DNA of 64,000 nucleotides from an uncultured Saprospiraceae bacterium (GTDB lineage: Bacteria; Bacteroidota; Bacteroidia; Chitinophagales; Saprospiraceae). The notes under the pieces were generated by a model. It saw nothing but the letters and a program-made list of their open reading frames with translations, did not search any database and was not told the DNA's origin. The stretch lies in NCBI GenBank assembly GCA_937997635.1, contig CALLFA010000008.1:1-64000 (forward strand), read 5' to 3'. The position numbers and the translations under genes were made by a program. Position 1 is the stretch's first letter; each line of letters opens with the position of its first letter. Below are positions 54,127-63,019 of this stretch, one piece after another.

Positions 54127-56052
54127 CTATCCTTTGTCGTCTACTTCTTCAAATTCGACATCGGTCACTTCATCTTCTGCAGACCCATTATTATCTGCCC
54201 CACCAGTTGCTGTATCTTGAGCACCAGAAGCATCTGCTCCGCCAGCTTCTTGCTGTGCTGAGTAAATTTCAGCACTAGCTGCCTGCCAAGCTGTATTCAA
54301 TGCTTCCATCGCAGGATCAATTTTAGCCAGATCCTCTGTCTTATGTGCTTCTTTAAGATCAACAAGTGCTTTTTCTATTGCTTCCTTCTTATCCGCAGGT
54401 ACTTTATCACCAAATTCTGTGATTTGCTTTTCTGTTTGGAATATCAAGGTATCCGCAGTATTTAGCTTATCCGCCTTCTCTCTCGCCGCCTTATCCGTTT
54501 CAGCATTTTCAGCAGCTTCAGCTTTCATTTTAGCGATCTCTTCATCGGACAATCCAGTGGATGCTTCGATACGGATATTTTGCTCCTTACCTGTGCCTTT
54601 ATCTTTTGCCGAGACACTCAATATACCATTCGCATCAATATCAAAAGTGACTTCAATCTGTGGCAGCCCTCTTGGAGCTGGTGGAATTCCGTCAAGGATA
54701 AAACGACCTACAGAACGATTGTCTCTCGCCATTGGTCTCTCTCCCTGTAAAATATGGATCTCAACACTTGGTTGGTTGTCACCTGCGGTACTGTATGTTT
54801 TCTGTTTCTTTGTTGGAATAGTCGAATTTGATTCTATTACAACATCGTACACACCACCCATTGTCTCGATACCAAGCGATAATGGTGTAACATCCAATAA
54901 TAAGACATCTTGTACATCACCACTCAACACACCACCTTGGATAGATGCACCCACAGCTACTACTTCATCTGGGTTAACGCTCTTATTCGGTTTCTTGCCA
55001 AAAAATTCCTCAACAGCAGCTTGAATTCTAGGAATTCTTGTTGATCCACCAACCAATATGATTTCGTCAATCTCATTCTTAGATAAACCTGCATCTTTTA
55101 ATGCTTCAGCACAAGGCTTTAAAGTACGCTGTACCAAATCATCCGCCAATTGCTCAAACTTTGATCTGCTCAATTTAAGTACTAAGTGTTTAGGTACACC
55201 ATCAACTGCAGTAATGTACGGAAGATTGATTTCCGTTTCTGTAGAAGAAGACAACTCAATTTTTGCTTTTTCTGCCGCATCTTTCAATCTCTGCAAAGCC
55301 ATTGGATCTTTTCTCAAATCAATATTCTCTTGATCTTTGAATGAAGAAGCCAACCAATCAATGATCACCTGATCAAAATCATCTCCACCAAGATGTGTAT
55401 CACCATTTGTAGATTTCACTTCAAAAACACCATCTCCCAATTCTAGAATAGAGATATCGAATGTACCACCACCCAAATCATAAACGGCGATTGTTTGGTC
55501 TGCATTCTTTTTATCCAATCCATAAGCCAATGCTGCTGCTGTCGGCTCGTTGATGATACGTTTGACGACCAGACCAGCGATTTCGCCAGCCTCTTTGGTT
55601 GCTTGTCTTTGTGAATCATTAAAGTAAGCTGGTACAGTGACAACAGCTTCTTTTACTTCTGCACCAAGGAAATCTTCAGCTGTCTTCTTCATCTTCTGAA
55701 GGATCATCGCTGATAATTCTTGAGGTGTATATTTTCTACCATCTATTTCGACTCTGACTGTATCGTTGTCTCCTTTGACAACTTTATATGCAGATTTTGA
55801 AATCTCATTCGATGCTTCAGAAAATCTGTCTCCCATATATCTTTTGATGGAAGAGATTGTCCGCGTAGGATTTGTAATTGCTTGTCTTTTTGCAGGATCC
55901 CCGATTTTTCTTTCTCCATTGTCGAGGAATGCGACTACGGATGGTGTTGTCCTTCTTCCTTCATCATTAGGTATGACAACTGGTTCGTTACCTTCCATTA
56001 CAGCGACACAGGAGTTTGTGGTTCCCAAGTCAATGCCTATTATTTTACTCAT
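54127..56052 (-). CDS. dnaK: Molecular chaperone DnaK
   Basis: Hsp70 chaperone DnaK (641 aa, normal length). The ATPase domain starts with [16 protein letters not shown] and includes [10 protein letters not shown] and [10 protein letters not shown]; the linker and substrate-binding domain begin near [19 protein letters not shown]. The helical lid and a Gly/Ala/Asp-rich tail ending FEEVDDKG follow. DnaK folds newly made and stress-damaged proteins with DnaJ and GrpE, neither of which is nearby. Transcribed alone, divergent from panB; the intergenic inverted repeat at 56165-56188 may be an operator. Confidence 0.98.
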   Translation of the reverse strand: MSKIIGIDLGTTNSCVAVMEGNEPVVIPNDEGRRTTPSVVAFLDNGERKIGDPAKRQAITNPTRTISSIKRYMGDRFSEASNEISKSAYKVVKGDNDTVRVEIDGRKYTPQELSAMILQKMKKTAEDFLGAEVKEAVVTVPAYFNDSQRQATKEAGEIAGLVVKRIINEPTAAALAYGLDKKNADQTIAVYDLGGGTFDISILELGDGVFEVKSTNGDTHLGGDDFDQVIIDWLASSFKDQENIDLRKDPMALQRLKDAAEKAKIELSSSTETEINLPYITAVDGVPKHLVLKLSRSKFEQLADDLVQRTLKPCAEALKDAGLSKNEIDEIILVGGSTRIPRIQAAVEEFFGKKPNKSVNPDEVVAVGASIQGGVLSGDVQDVLLLDVTPLSLGIETMGGVYDVVIESNSTIPTKKQKTYSTAGDNQPSVEIHILQGERPMARDNRSVGRFILDGIPPAPRGLPQIEVTFDIDANGILSVSAKDKGTGKEQNIRIEASTGLSDEEIAKMKAEAAENAETDKAAREKADKLNTADTLIFQTEKQITEFGDKVPADKKEAIEKALVDLKEAHKTEDLAKIDPAMEALNTAWQAASAEIYSAQQEAGGADASGAQDTATGGADNNGSAEDEVTDVEFEEVDDKG

Positions 56053-56164
56053 GTAAATGTATTTTCTAATTAATAACTACATCAAGTATGTCAATCTATG
56101 TGCCACATGCATGGAATGGATCAAATATGCCAAAAAGACCATTTCGACTGACACAGAGAGGTTA

Positions 56165-56188
56165 TTTGTCAAATTGCTGACTGACAAA
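56165..56188. promoter_or_regulatory. Inverted repeat upstream of dnaK and panB
   Basis: TTTGTCA-N10-TGACAAA, perfect 7-bp arms, lies 112 bp before the dnaK ATG and 94 bp before panB. The spacing and position fit a dimeric repressor or activator site. It is not the CIRCE element (which has 9-bp arms TTAGCACTC and a 9-bp spacer). Confidence 0.4.
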
Positions 56189-56270
56189 ATGGCTGAGTAG
56201 TGGAATTAGTATAGACGGAATAAGCAGGTGATGCTTTTGCTTTCTTTTCAAAAGAGCCTACATTGCAGCC

Positions 56271-56278
56271 TAAATTTG
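56271..56278 (+). promoter_or_regulatory. TAnnTTTG-like motif immediately before panB
   Basis: TAAATTTG fits the -7 consensus, but it lies only four bases from the panB ATG, which would imply a leaderless or very short-leader mRNA. It could be chance. Confidence 0.25.
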
Positions 56279-56282
56279 TATC

Positions 56283-57101
56283 ATGTCAACCGCAAAAAAA
56301 CAAGTCAAACGAGTTACGACTCATACGTTAATGAAAATGAAGCAAAATGGGGAGAAAATCGCCATGCTTACGGCATATGATTTCTCTTTGGGTCAAATAG
56401 TGGATGCGGCTGGGATCGATATCATCCTTGTTGGAGATTCAGCTTCAAATGTCATGGCTGGTCACGAAACGACTTTGCCGATCACCTTGGACCAAATGAT
56501 CTACCACGCTCAATCCGTCATTAGAGGGATCAAGAGAGCTTTGGTTGTAGTTGATCTTCCATTCGGTACTTATCAAGGAAATTCATTAAAGGCACTAGAT
56601 TCGGCTATTCGGATCATGAAAGAATCAGGTGCACATGCTGTAAAACTAGAGGGTGGCGAAGAAATTGCCGAATCCATTACACGGATTTTATCAGCTGGCA
56701 TACCAGTGATGGGTCACCTGGGGTTAACACCTCAGTCTATATATAAGTTTGGTACGTATAAGGTGCGTGCAAAAGAAGACGAAGAAGCAAATAAACTTCT
56801 CAAAGATGCTAAGTTGCTCGATGAGATTGGTTGTTTTGGTGTGGTGCTTGAAAAGATACCAGCTTTGTTATCAAAAGAAGTCTCAGAATCTATACGTATG
56901 CCAACGATAGGCATAGGTGGTGGGCCTCATTGCGATGGACAAGTTCTGGTCCTTCACGATGTGCTCGGATTGACAAAAGAATTTAATCCACGCTTTCTAC
57001 GCCGGTATTTGAATTTATACGAAGAGATAAAAGGGGCAACAGAACGATATATCGAAGACGTGAAATCGGGAGACTTTCCAAATGATAGTGAACAATACTA
57101 A
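56283..57101 (+). CDS. panB: 3-methyl-2-oxobutanoate hydroxymethyltransferase
   Basis: PanB (272 aa) makes ketopantoate from 2-ketoisovalerate and 5,10-methylene-THF, the first committed step of pantothenate and CoA synthesis. [17 protein letters not shown], the metal-binding and active-site region, KLEGGEE and [20 protein letters not shown] are typical. The N-terminus ([18 protein letters not shown]) fits the usual Bacteroidota form, supporting the first ATG. Its stop overlaps the mltG start (TAATG), so the two are coupled; no other pan gene is present. Confidence 0.96.
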   Translation: MSTAKKQVKRVTTHTLMKMKQNGEKIAMLTAYDFSLGQIVDAAGIDIILVGDSASNVMAGHETTLPITLDQMIYHAQSVIRGIKRALVVVDLPFGTYQGNSLKALDSAIRIMKESGAHAVKLEGGEEIAESITRILSAGIPVMGHLGLTPQSIYKFGTYKVRAKEDEEANKLLKDAKLLDEIGCFGVVLEKIPALLSKEVSESIRMPTIGIGGGPHCDGQVLVLHDVLGLTKEFNPRFLRRYLNLYEEIKGATERYIEDVKSGDFPNDSEQY

Positions 57102-58135
57102 TGAAGCGGATATTTTCCATTGTCTTTTTATTGCTATTACTCGTAGGACTTTTTGTGGCTTATACACTGTACAAATCTATTTATACACCTAATATCAAAG
57201 CAGATAAAGAACATCTATTATTACAAATTCCCTCTAATTCATCATTTCAAGATGTCTATACATTATTAAAAAAAGGTGACTTTTTAAAAGACAGTATTTC
57301 TTTCTATCGAGTTGCTACACTTATGAAGTATGTCAAAGATGAGGTGCCTGCTGGCAAATATCAAATTCAGCATACGTGGAACAACAGACAATTGGTCGGG
57401 CATTTACGATCAGGCAATCAAGCCCCGATGAAGGTGACATTCAACAATGTCAGAACTGTCGAAGAACTTTCTGGTAAAATCACTTCCTATTTAGAACTGG
57501 ATTCTTTGGAATTGTTAGAAAAACTCACAAGTGAAAAAACATTAGGTGATTTGAAACTCAATAAAGAGAATGTACTGAGTTTGTTTATACCCAATACCTA
57601 TAATTTTTTCTGGGACCAAGACGCTGATAAGCTGATTGAAAGAATGAAAAAAGAGAATGAGAAATTTTGGTCGAGCAACGACAGACTTGCAAAAGCTGAA
57701 GCACTTGGCTTGTCTAAAGAAGAAGTCTACACACTCGCATCCATTGTTGAAAAAGAATCTCTTAGAAATAATGAGAAGCCAATTATTGCAGGTGTCTATC
57801 TCAATCGGTTAAAGAAGGGTATGATGTTACAGGCAGATCCAACAGTTGTATTCGCAGTAGGAGATTTTACCATCAGAAGAGTCCTAAAAAAACATTTGGC
57901 ATTTGAGTCACCGTACAATACATATAGAAACACAGGGCTACCTCCTGGGCCTATTTATATGCCTTCCATTAAAAGTATTGATGCCGTACTTTCACCACAA
58001 GAGCATAACTATCTTTATTTTTGTGCAAAACCTGGATTTAATTCAGAGCACTCCTTTGCTAGGACAGTAAGAGAGCATGAGAATAATGCAAACAAATACA
58101 GATCATGGTTGAATCAGCAGCGCATTAAAAGATAG
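57101..58135 (+). CDS. mltG: Endolytic murein transglycosylase MltG
   Basis: MltG (344 aa) cleaves nascent glycan strands in the periplasm and is thought to terminate peptidoglycan polymerisation. An N-terminal membrane anchor (about 5-24) is followed by a LysM-like/YceG region and the catalytic domain, where the Glu in SIVEKESLRNNEKP (around 217-219) is the acid. VYLNRLKKGMMLQADPTVVFA and YNTYRNTGLPPGPI are the family signatures. The ATG overlaps the panB stop codon by one base. Confidence 0.95.
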   Translation: MKRIFSIVFLLLLLVGLFVAYTLYKSIYTPNIKADKEHLLLQIPSNSSFQDVYTLLKKGDFLKDSISFYRVATLMKYVKDEVPAGKYQIQHTWNNRQLVGHLRSGNQAPMKVTFNNVRTVEELSGKITSYLELDSLELLEKLTSEKTLGDLKLNKENVLSLFIPNTYNFFWDQDADKLIERMKKENEKFWSSNDRLAKAEALGLSKEEVYTLASIVEKESLRNNEKPIIAGVYLNRLKKGMMLQADPTVVFAVGDFTIRRVLKKHLAFESPYNTYRNTGLPPGPIYMPSIKSIDAVLSPQEHNYLYFCAKPGFNSEHSFARTVREHENNANKYRSWLNQQRIKR

Positions 58136-58196
58136 ATCTTTTCTTACTTTCGTAAAGCCACCAATTTTAAGTCCACCACCTAACTTCGCAACTTCA

Positions 58197-59498
58197 ATGA
58201 GTCGATCAAACTTTCTGACATCTCCAAAACAATGGCCGTTCTTTTACGGTTGGATGATATTGATCGTTGGTGCTATCGGTTTATTGATGAGCGCTCCTGG
58301 TCAAACGATAGGTGTGTCTGCATTTACAGATAGCTTGATTGATGTTCTAGCCCTCAGTAGAGACGAGCTTAGCTTAGCCTATATGGGCGGTACAATGATC
58401 AGTGCAGTCATGTTGACAAAAGCAGGTAAATTTTATGATCGATTTGGCGCTATGAAAACAGGGCTAATCGCTTGCGCAGGTCTGGGTCTTGCACTAATGT
58501 ATTTGAGTCAAGTAGACGAGATTGCAGACTTACTTGGACCTTCGAAGCTAAGAACTGCATGTCTGTTGTTATTTGGTTTCGTCTGCATCCGTTTTTTTGG
58601 ACAAGGTGTCTTGACCCTAACTTGCCGTACGATGATTGTCAAATGGTTTGAGCGTAGACGAGGTCTTGCTGTAGGCATATTGGGTATTGTGTCTGCTTAT
58701 GGATTTTCCATGGCTCCAGTTGGATTCGATTTTCTTATACGCTCATTTGATTGGTCCAGAGCTTGGATAGTCTTAGCTATGATTGTTGGTTTGATTTTCC
58801 CAATTTTTGTCCTTTTCTTTTTTAAAGATGAACCCGAAAACTATGATTTGGTCCCTGATAGGATTTTATCAAAAAAAGCGGCAAAAAAAATAAATAAATT
58901 CCCTGTCTATAAAGAGTTCACGCTGTCTGAAACCAGACGCAATTATAGCTTTTGGGTGTTGTGCGGATTTCCTGCCATGTTTGGTTTATTTATGACAGGC
59001 TTTACTTTTCATGTCGTTTCTTTATTTGCAGAACAGGGATTGGCAAGATCAAATGCCATCCAAATTTTTCAACCTATCGCCATTGTCTCTATTGCCTCTA
59101 CAATTATTTGCAGCTTAATCAGTGACCACGTTAAAATTAAATATTTGGCATATTACTTCGGAACTGCATTCCTACTGGCAATTATTGGAGTCATTTATTT
59201 ATCTGAAGATGGTTTCTTTTATTGGCTATTAATTATCGCTTATGGCGCAGCAACAGGAGTAGGAACAATGTTCGCTTCACTCTTTTTGCCTAGATTTTTC
59301 GGTCGTACACATTTAGGTTCGATTACAGGTCAAGCCATGACTTTGTTTGTTTTTTCGAGTGCGATAGGTCCTATATTATTCAGTCAGTCTTTATCTATTA
59401 CAGGAAATTACAATGTGGCTTCGTATGTATGTGGAGGTATAGTATTGGCACTATTGATTGCAACGATTTTTACGAGGAATCCGCAGGCTGAAGTGTAA
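58197..59498 (+). CDS. MFS transporter, oxalate/formate-antiporter-like
   Basis: A 433-aa major facilitator protein with about 12 transmembrane helices. The N-terminal YGWMILIVGAIGLLMSAPGQT, the loop between helices 2 and 3 (GKFYDRFGAMKTG, the MFS A-motif), and IVKWFERRRGLAVGILG in the region of helix 4-5 are recognisable and resemble the OFA (oxalate/formate) branch and monocarboxylate carriers. The middle loop is charged (KDEPENYDLVPDRILSKKAAKK). The substrate is not predictable. Sixty-one bases separate it from mltG. Confidence 0.88.
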   Translation: MSRSNFLTSPKQWPFFYGWMILIVGAIGLLMSAPGQTIGVSAFTDSLIDVLALSRDELSLAYMGGTMISAVMLTKAGKFYDRFGAMKTGLIACAGLGLALMYLSQVDEIADLLGPSKLRTACLLLFGFVCIRFFGQGVLTLTCRTMIVKWFERRRGLAVGILGIVSAYGFSMAPVGFDFLIRSFDWSRAWIVLAMIVGLIFPIFVLFFFKDEPENYDLVPDRILSKKAAKKINKFPVYKEFTLSETRRNYSFWVLCGFPAMFGLFMTGFTFHVVSLFAEQGLARSNAIQIFQPIAIVSIASTIICSLISDHVKIKYLAYYFGTAFLLAIIGVIYLSEDGFFYWLLIIAYGAATGVGTMFASLFLPRFFGRTHLGSITGQAMTLFVFSSAIGPILFSQSLSITGNYNVASYVCGGIVLALLIATIFTRNPQAEV

Positions 59499-59581
59499 AG
59501 TGTCAACTCACCTATCAATGAAAATCTTGAGGCTTCAGTAAATGAAAATATTTGTTTATTTTGGAATGAAATAAATTAAAA

Positions 59582-60142
59582 ATGGACGACAATAGCATTT
59601 TAGATTCCGATTTACTCTCGAACTCTGATTCAGACAAAATTCATGTTGATTTAATTGACACTACAAAATTTATAATTCTCTGTTTCCTTACGTTGGGTAT
59701 ATATAGCATTTGGTGGATGTATAAGTCTTGGAAACATTTTAAAGAAAAAGACATGTTGGACATTATTCCAGCGGCAAGAGCTATTTTCAGCATCCTATTC
59801 GCCTATTCTCTTTTTGAAAGAATACAGGTATACGCTCATAGTAACGGGTATAATAAAAGCTACTCTAGTGGTCTATTATTTGTTGGTTATTTAATATCTA
59901 GTATTTTAACTAACGCAATACCAGATGATTTGTGGCAATTTATAATTGTTATGACGGTTATTGCTATTTGCTTTTTAATTCTTCCATTCAAAGCCTTGAA
60001 TTATGCAATCATGAATTCGGATTATTATCATGGCGTTTACCAAAAAGGGTTTAATGCACGACAGTGGGTTTTAATTGGGATAGGCCTAGTATTTACACTG
60101 TTGATCATAGCTGGCAGTCTGTTGCCTGAAGAAGATTTTTAG
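59582..60142 (+). CDS. Small multi-pass membrane protein, DUF4234-like
   Basis: A 186-aa protein. A short acidic cytoplasmic N-terminus is followed by KFIILCFLTLGIYSIWWMYKSWKHFKE, then two or three more helices and a final one near the C-terminus (LIGIGLVFTLLIIAGSLL). The LTLGIYSIWWMYKSWK motif matches the DUF4234-like family of uncharacterised membrane proteins. It starts 83 bp after the MFS gene and may be independent. Confidence 0.75.
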   Translation: MDDNSILDSDLLSNSDSDKIHVDLIDTTKFIILCFLTLGIYSIWWMYKSWKHFKEKDMLDIIPAARAIFSILFAYSLFERIQVYAHSNGYNKSYSSGLLFVGYLISSILTNAIPDDLWQFIIVMTVIAICFLILPFKALNYAIMNSDYYHGVYQKGFNARQWVLIGIGLVFTLLIIAGSLLPEEDF

Positions 60143-60226
60143 ATGTTGAATATGAATGCGTGGTCTCAGCTATCAACGAAGAAAGCATTACGTATGAATT
60201 TCTGAGAATAACGATTCAAAATAAAA

Positions 60227-60256
60227 AAATATGCCGTCCAACAGAACAGCATATTT
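60227..60256 (-). terminator. Terminator of the hexuronate operon
   Basis: AAATATGC (60227-60234) pairs with GCATATTT (60249-60256), with an extra internal GT/AC pair. A run of A on the plus strand gives the U-tract on the minus strand. It lies 67 bp after the kinase stop codon. Confidence 0.6.
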
Positions 60257-60323
60257 GTACATTTTAATTATTAATTGTTGAATAATGCCAATACTGGGAA
60301 TACCGAATTGGATTTACATAATT

Positions 60324-61361
60324 CTATCTCGACACTCTCCCACTGGCATCTCCTGACATCAATTTCTCAACTTCTGCTACAGAGACCAAATTAGAATCTC
60401 CTTTTATTGTATGCTTTAGACAAGATGCAGCTACTGCAAAATTTAATGCTTGTTGATCGTTTTCATAATTCAATAAGCCATAAATCAATCCGCCCATAAA
60501 ACTATCTCCGCCTCCAACTCTATCGACGATGTGCGTCATCTGATAGGTAGGCGCTTCGTATAAAGTCGTGCCATCATATAAGACACCAGACCACGTATTG
60601 TGAGAAGCGCTAATCGAACCTCGGAGTGTTGTAATGACTTTTTTCGCTCGTGGAAACATTGTCATCAACTGCTGAAGTACTGACAAATAAGATTTACCAT
60701 CTACTTCCCCACCTCCGTGTGTGACATCGACATTTTCAGGATGTAAGCCAAAATGTTTTTCGGCATCCTCTTCATTACCTAAAATGACGTCGCAACCAGC
60801 AACCAAATCGGGCATTACTTCGCCTGGCTCTTTACCATATTTCCAAAGTTTCTTCCGGTAATTCAAATCTGTAGACACAGTCACACCAAGTTTATTGGCC
60901 GCTTGTATTGCTTCCAAACATGCATCGGCCGCTCCTTGTGATATGGCTGGCGTAATGCCAGTCCAATGAAACCAATCCGCATCTTTCAAGACCTCATCCC
61001 AGTCAATCATACCTGCTTGTATGGAAGCCATACCTGAGTACGCTCTGTCATAAATGACTTTACTTCCTCTACTAACAGCTCCTGTTTCCAAAAAATAAAT
61101 GCCTAGACGTTCTCCGCCTCTTGCGACATATTTTGTATCAACACCTCGCTTTCTCAATTCCATGATCGCGCATTCTCCAATATCATTATTCGGAATGCGA
61201 GACACAAAACAACTATTCAATCCATAATTAGCTAAGGAGACAGAGACATTACTCTCTCCACCTCCGTATACGACATCAAAGTGATATGTTTGAGAGAAAC
61301 GTTTGAAACCCGGTGGGCTCAATCTCAACATAATTTCACCAAATGTGACAACCTTTTTCAT
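60324..61361 (-). CDS. PfkB-family sugar kinase, probably 2-keto-3-deoxygluconate kinase
   Basis: A 345-aa PfkB/ribokinase-fold kinase. The N-terminus KVVTFGEIMLRLSPPG and YGGGESNVSVSLANYGL, and the catalytic DRVGGGDSFMGGLIYGLL with D286 as base, are those of KDG kinases. KDG kinase phosphorylates 2-keto-3-deoxygluconate to KDPG in uronate and alginate breakdown, with KDPG aldolase normally following (not in this window). It closes an operon of an MFS transporter and two dehydrogenases with gaps of 92, 26 and 19 bp, which supports this assignment over ribokinase or fructokinase. Confidence 0.85.
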   Translation of the reverse strand: MKKVVTFGEIMLRLSPPGFKRFSQTYHFDVVYGGGESNVSVSLANYGLNSCFVSRIPNNDIGECAIMELRKRGVDTKYVARGGERLGIYFLETGAVSRGSKVIYDRAYSGMASIQAGMIDWDEVLKDADWFHWTGITPAISQGAADACLEAIQAANKLGVTVSTDLNYRKKLWKYGKEPGEVMPDLVAGCDVILGNEEDAEKHFGLHPENVDVTHGGGEVDGKSYLSVLQQLMTMFPRAKKVITTLRGSISASHNTWSGVLYDGTTLYEAPTYQMTHIVDRVGGGDSFMGGLIYGLLNYENDQQALNFAVAASCLKHTIKGDSNLVSVAEVEKLMSGDASGRVSR

Positions 61362-61380
61362 ATGCTTTCGCTATTGTTAT

Positions 61381-62136
61381 TTATGAGAACGCAAGTCCTC
61401 CGTTAATGTCAAAGTTAGCTCCTGTGACAAATGAGCTCTTGTTAGATGCAAGGTATGTGACTAAGTCAGCTACTTCTTCTGCACTTCCTTCCCTTCTCAC
61501 TGGCGTCTTTCCTGCTACCATTTTACGCACTTCATCTTTGGTGAAGTCATCATGGAACTTGGTGCCAATCAGACCTGGACAAAGCGCATTTACTCTGATT
61601 CCTTGTGGTCCAAGCTCTTTGGCCATCGCTCTTGTGAAAGTGGTTACAGCTCCTTTTGAAGAAGCATATAATGCTGATCCACCACCACCTCCATCTCTCG
61701 CAGCGAGCGAAGATAAATTGATGATAGAACTGCCTTTACCCATCATAGGTGCAAAAGCTTGCATGGTGAAAACGGTTCCTTTGAAGTTTACATCCATGAC
61801 GAGATTGTAAAAGTCCTCATCAAACTCCTGCAATGTTTTACGAGCAAAAAGACCGCCAGCATTATTAACCAGGATATGGACTTTCTTGCCAAATTCTTTG
61901 ATTGTTTTATTCTTCAAACTCTTGATCCCTTTAGCGGTAGAGATGTCCGCTTTTACAGCAATCGCTTTCCCTTTAAAAGACGCGATTTCTTCTAGTGTCT
62001 GCTTTGCCCCTGATCTTGAGCTATTATAATTCACGACTACCTTAGCACCTTCTTTAGCTAATTGTACCGAAATTGCTCTTCCAATATCCCTTGCTCCTCC
62101 AGTAACGACAGCTACTTTTCCTTTAAATTGTTTCAT
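61381..62136 (-). CDS. Short-chain dehydrogenase/reductase (second of operon)
   Basis: A 251-aa NAD(P)-dependent SDR. TGGARDIGRA is the cofactor glycine-rich motif, NNAGG the structural motif, and S...Y..K is present as SSLAARDGGGGGSALYASSKGA. Members of this group include gluconate 5-dehydrogenase, KduD and reductases of 4-deoxy-L-erythro-5-hexoseulose uronate. The sugar-acid role is inferred from the adjacent KDG kinase and transporter, 19 bp from the kinase start. Confidence 0.87.
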   Translation of the reverse strand: MKQFKGKVAVVTGGARDIGRAISVQLAKEGAKVVVNYNSSRSGAKQTLEEIASFKGKAIAVKADISTAKGIKSLKNKTIKEFGKKVHILVNNAGGLFARKTLQEFDEDFYNLVMDVNFKGTVFTMQAFAPMMGKGSSIINLSSLAARDGGGGGSALYASSKGAVTTFTRAMAKELGPQGIRVNALCPGLIGTKFHDDFTKDEVRKMVAGKTPVRREGSAEEVADLVTYLASNKSSFVTGANFDINGGLAFS

Positions 62137-62162
62137 ATATTACTTGTAATTTTTTTGAAAAA

Positions 62163-62927
62163 TTATATACCTAATGCTTGACCACCGCCTACTTGGATTG
62201 TTTCTGCAGTGATAAAAGATGCATCTTTGCTCGCCAAGAAAGACACCACACCAGCGACATCTTCTGGCTGACCCAATCTTCCTAACATGATGTTATTTGC
62301 CCAAGATTTAAATACTTCAGGCTTGGTTGATTTAATCCCTATGTGAAAATCAGTGTCAATTGTCCCAGGAGAAACTGCATTGGCTCTAATGCCGTATTCT
62401 GCTAAATCCTTTGCTAATGCTCTTGTAATTGTATGGACTCCAGCCTTAGAAGTTCCGTAAATACCAGCACCTGGACCTCCTGCATTCCAACCAGCGTTAG
62501 AAGTGTAGTTGATGATGGAAGGATGCTCTCCTTTTTTCAGATAAGGGATTGCTGCTCTAGATGCGAAGAATACAGAATCCAAATTAAGTGCCATGACTTT
62601 TCTATAAAATTCTGTTGTCATTTCTTCAAATCTAGATCTTCCGCCTAATCCACCAGCATTATTGACTAGCGTATCAATTTTTCCATATTTGTCACCAATC
62701 TTTTTAATATTTTCTGTCACTGCGTGTTCGTCAGTTACATCGAATCCACAATATTCTGCATCAATACCAGCTGCGACAAGTTCTGCTACTCTCTGAGCGC
62801 CTTCTTCATGATTGATCCCATTAACGACAACAGTAAATCCGTCTTTACCTAATCTTTTAGCCACTTCCAAACCGATGCCCCCTGTAGCTCCAGTAACAAT
62901 AGCAACTTTACCATTTGATGTACTCAT
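62163..62927 (-). CDS. Short-chain dehydrogenase/reductase (first of operon)
   Basis: A 254-aa SDR with TGATGGIGLEV, VNNAGG, and the active site YTSNAGWNAGGPGAGIYGTSKAG. The bulky GWNAGGPG insert between Ser and Tyr is unlike the neighbour, so the two SDRs probably act on different substrates. In alginate-degrading Bacteroidota an SDR of this type reduces the unsaturated uronate product (DEH) to KDG, which would place it just before the kinase; that is inference from context. Confidence 0.86.
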   Translation of the reverse strand: MSTSNGKVAIVTGATGGIGLEVAKRLGKDGFTVVVNGINHEEGAQRVAELVAAGIDAEYCGFDVTDEHAVTENIKKIGDKYGKIDTLVNNAGGLGGRSRFEEMTTEFYRKVMALNLDSVFFASRAAIPYLKKGEHPSIINYTSNAGWNAGGPGAGIYGTSKAGVHTITRALAKDLAEYGIRANAVSPGTIDTDFHIGIKSTKPEVFKSWANNIMLGRLGQPEDVAGVVSFLASKDASFITAETIQVGGGQALGI

Positions 62928-63019
62928 ATCTTTTGTATTATAGTTTTTAATTTTTCTTTTTTTCTTAAAAATTTTATTTCAGCAATCCTATTGTAAACAA
63001 TTTAGGTTTTCTATTCAAA

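Noticed and set aside
56165-56188. CIRCE/HrcA operator
   Set aside because: Arm sequence and spacing differ from the CIRCE consensus and no hrcA is adjacent.
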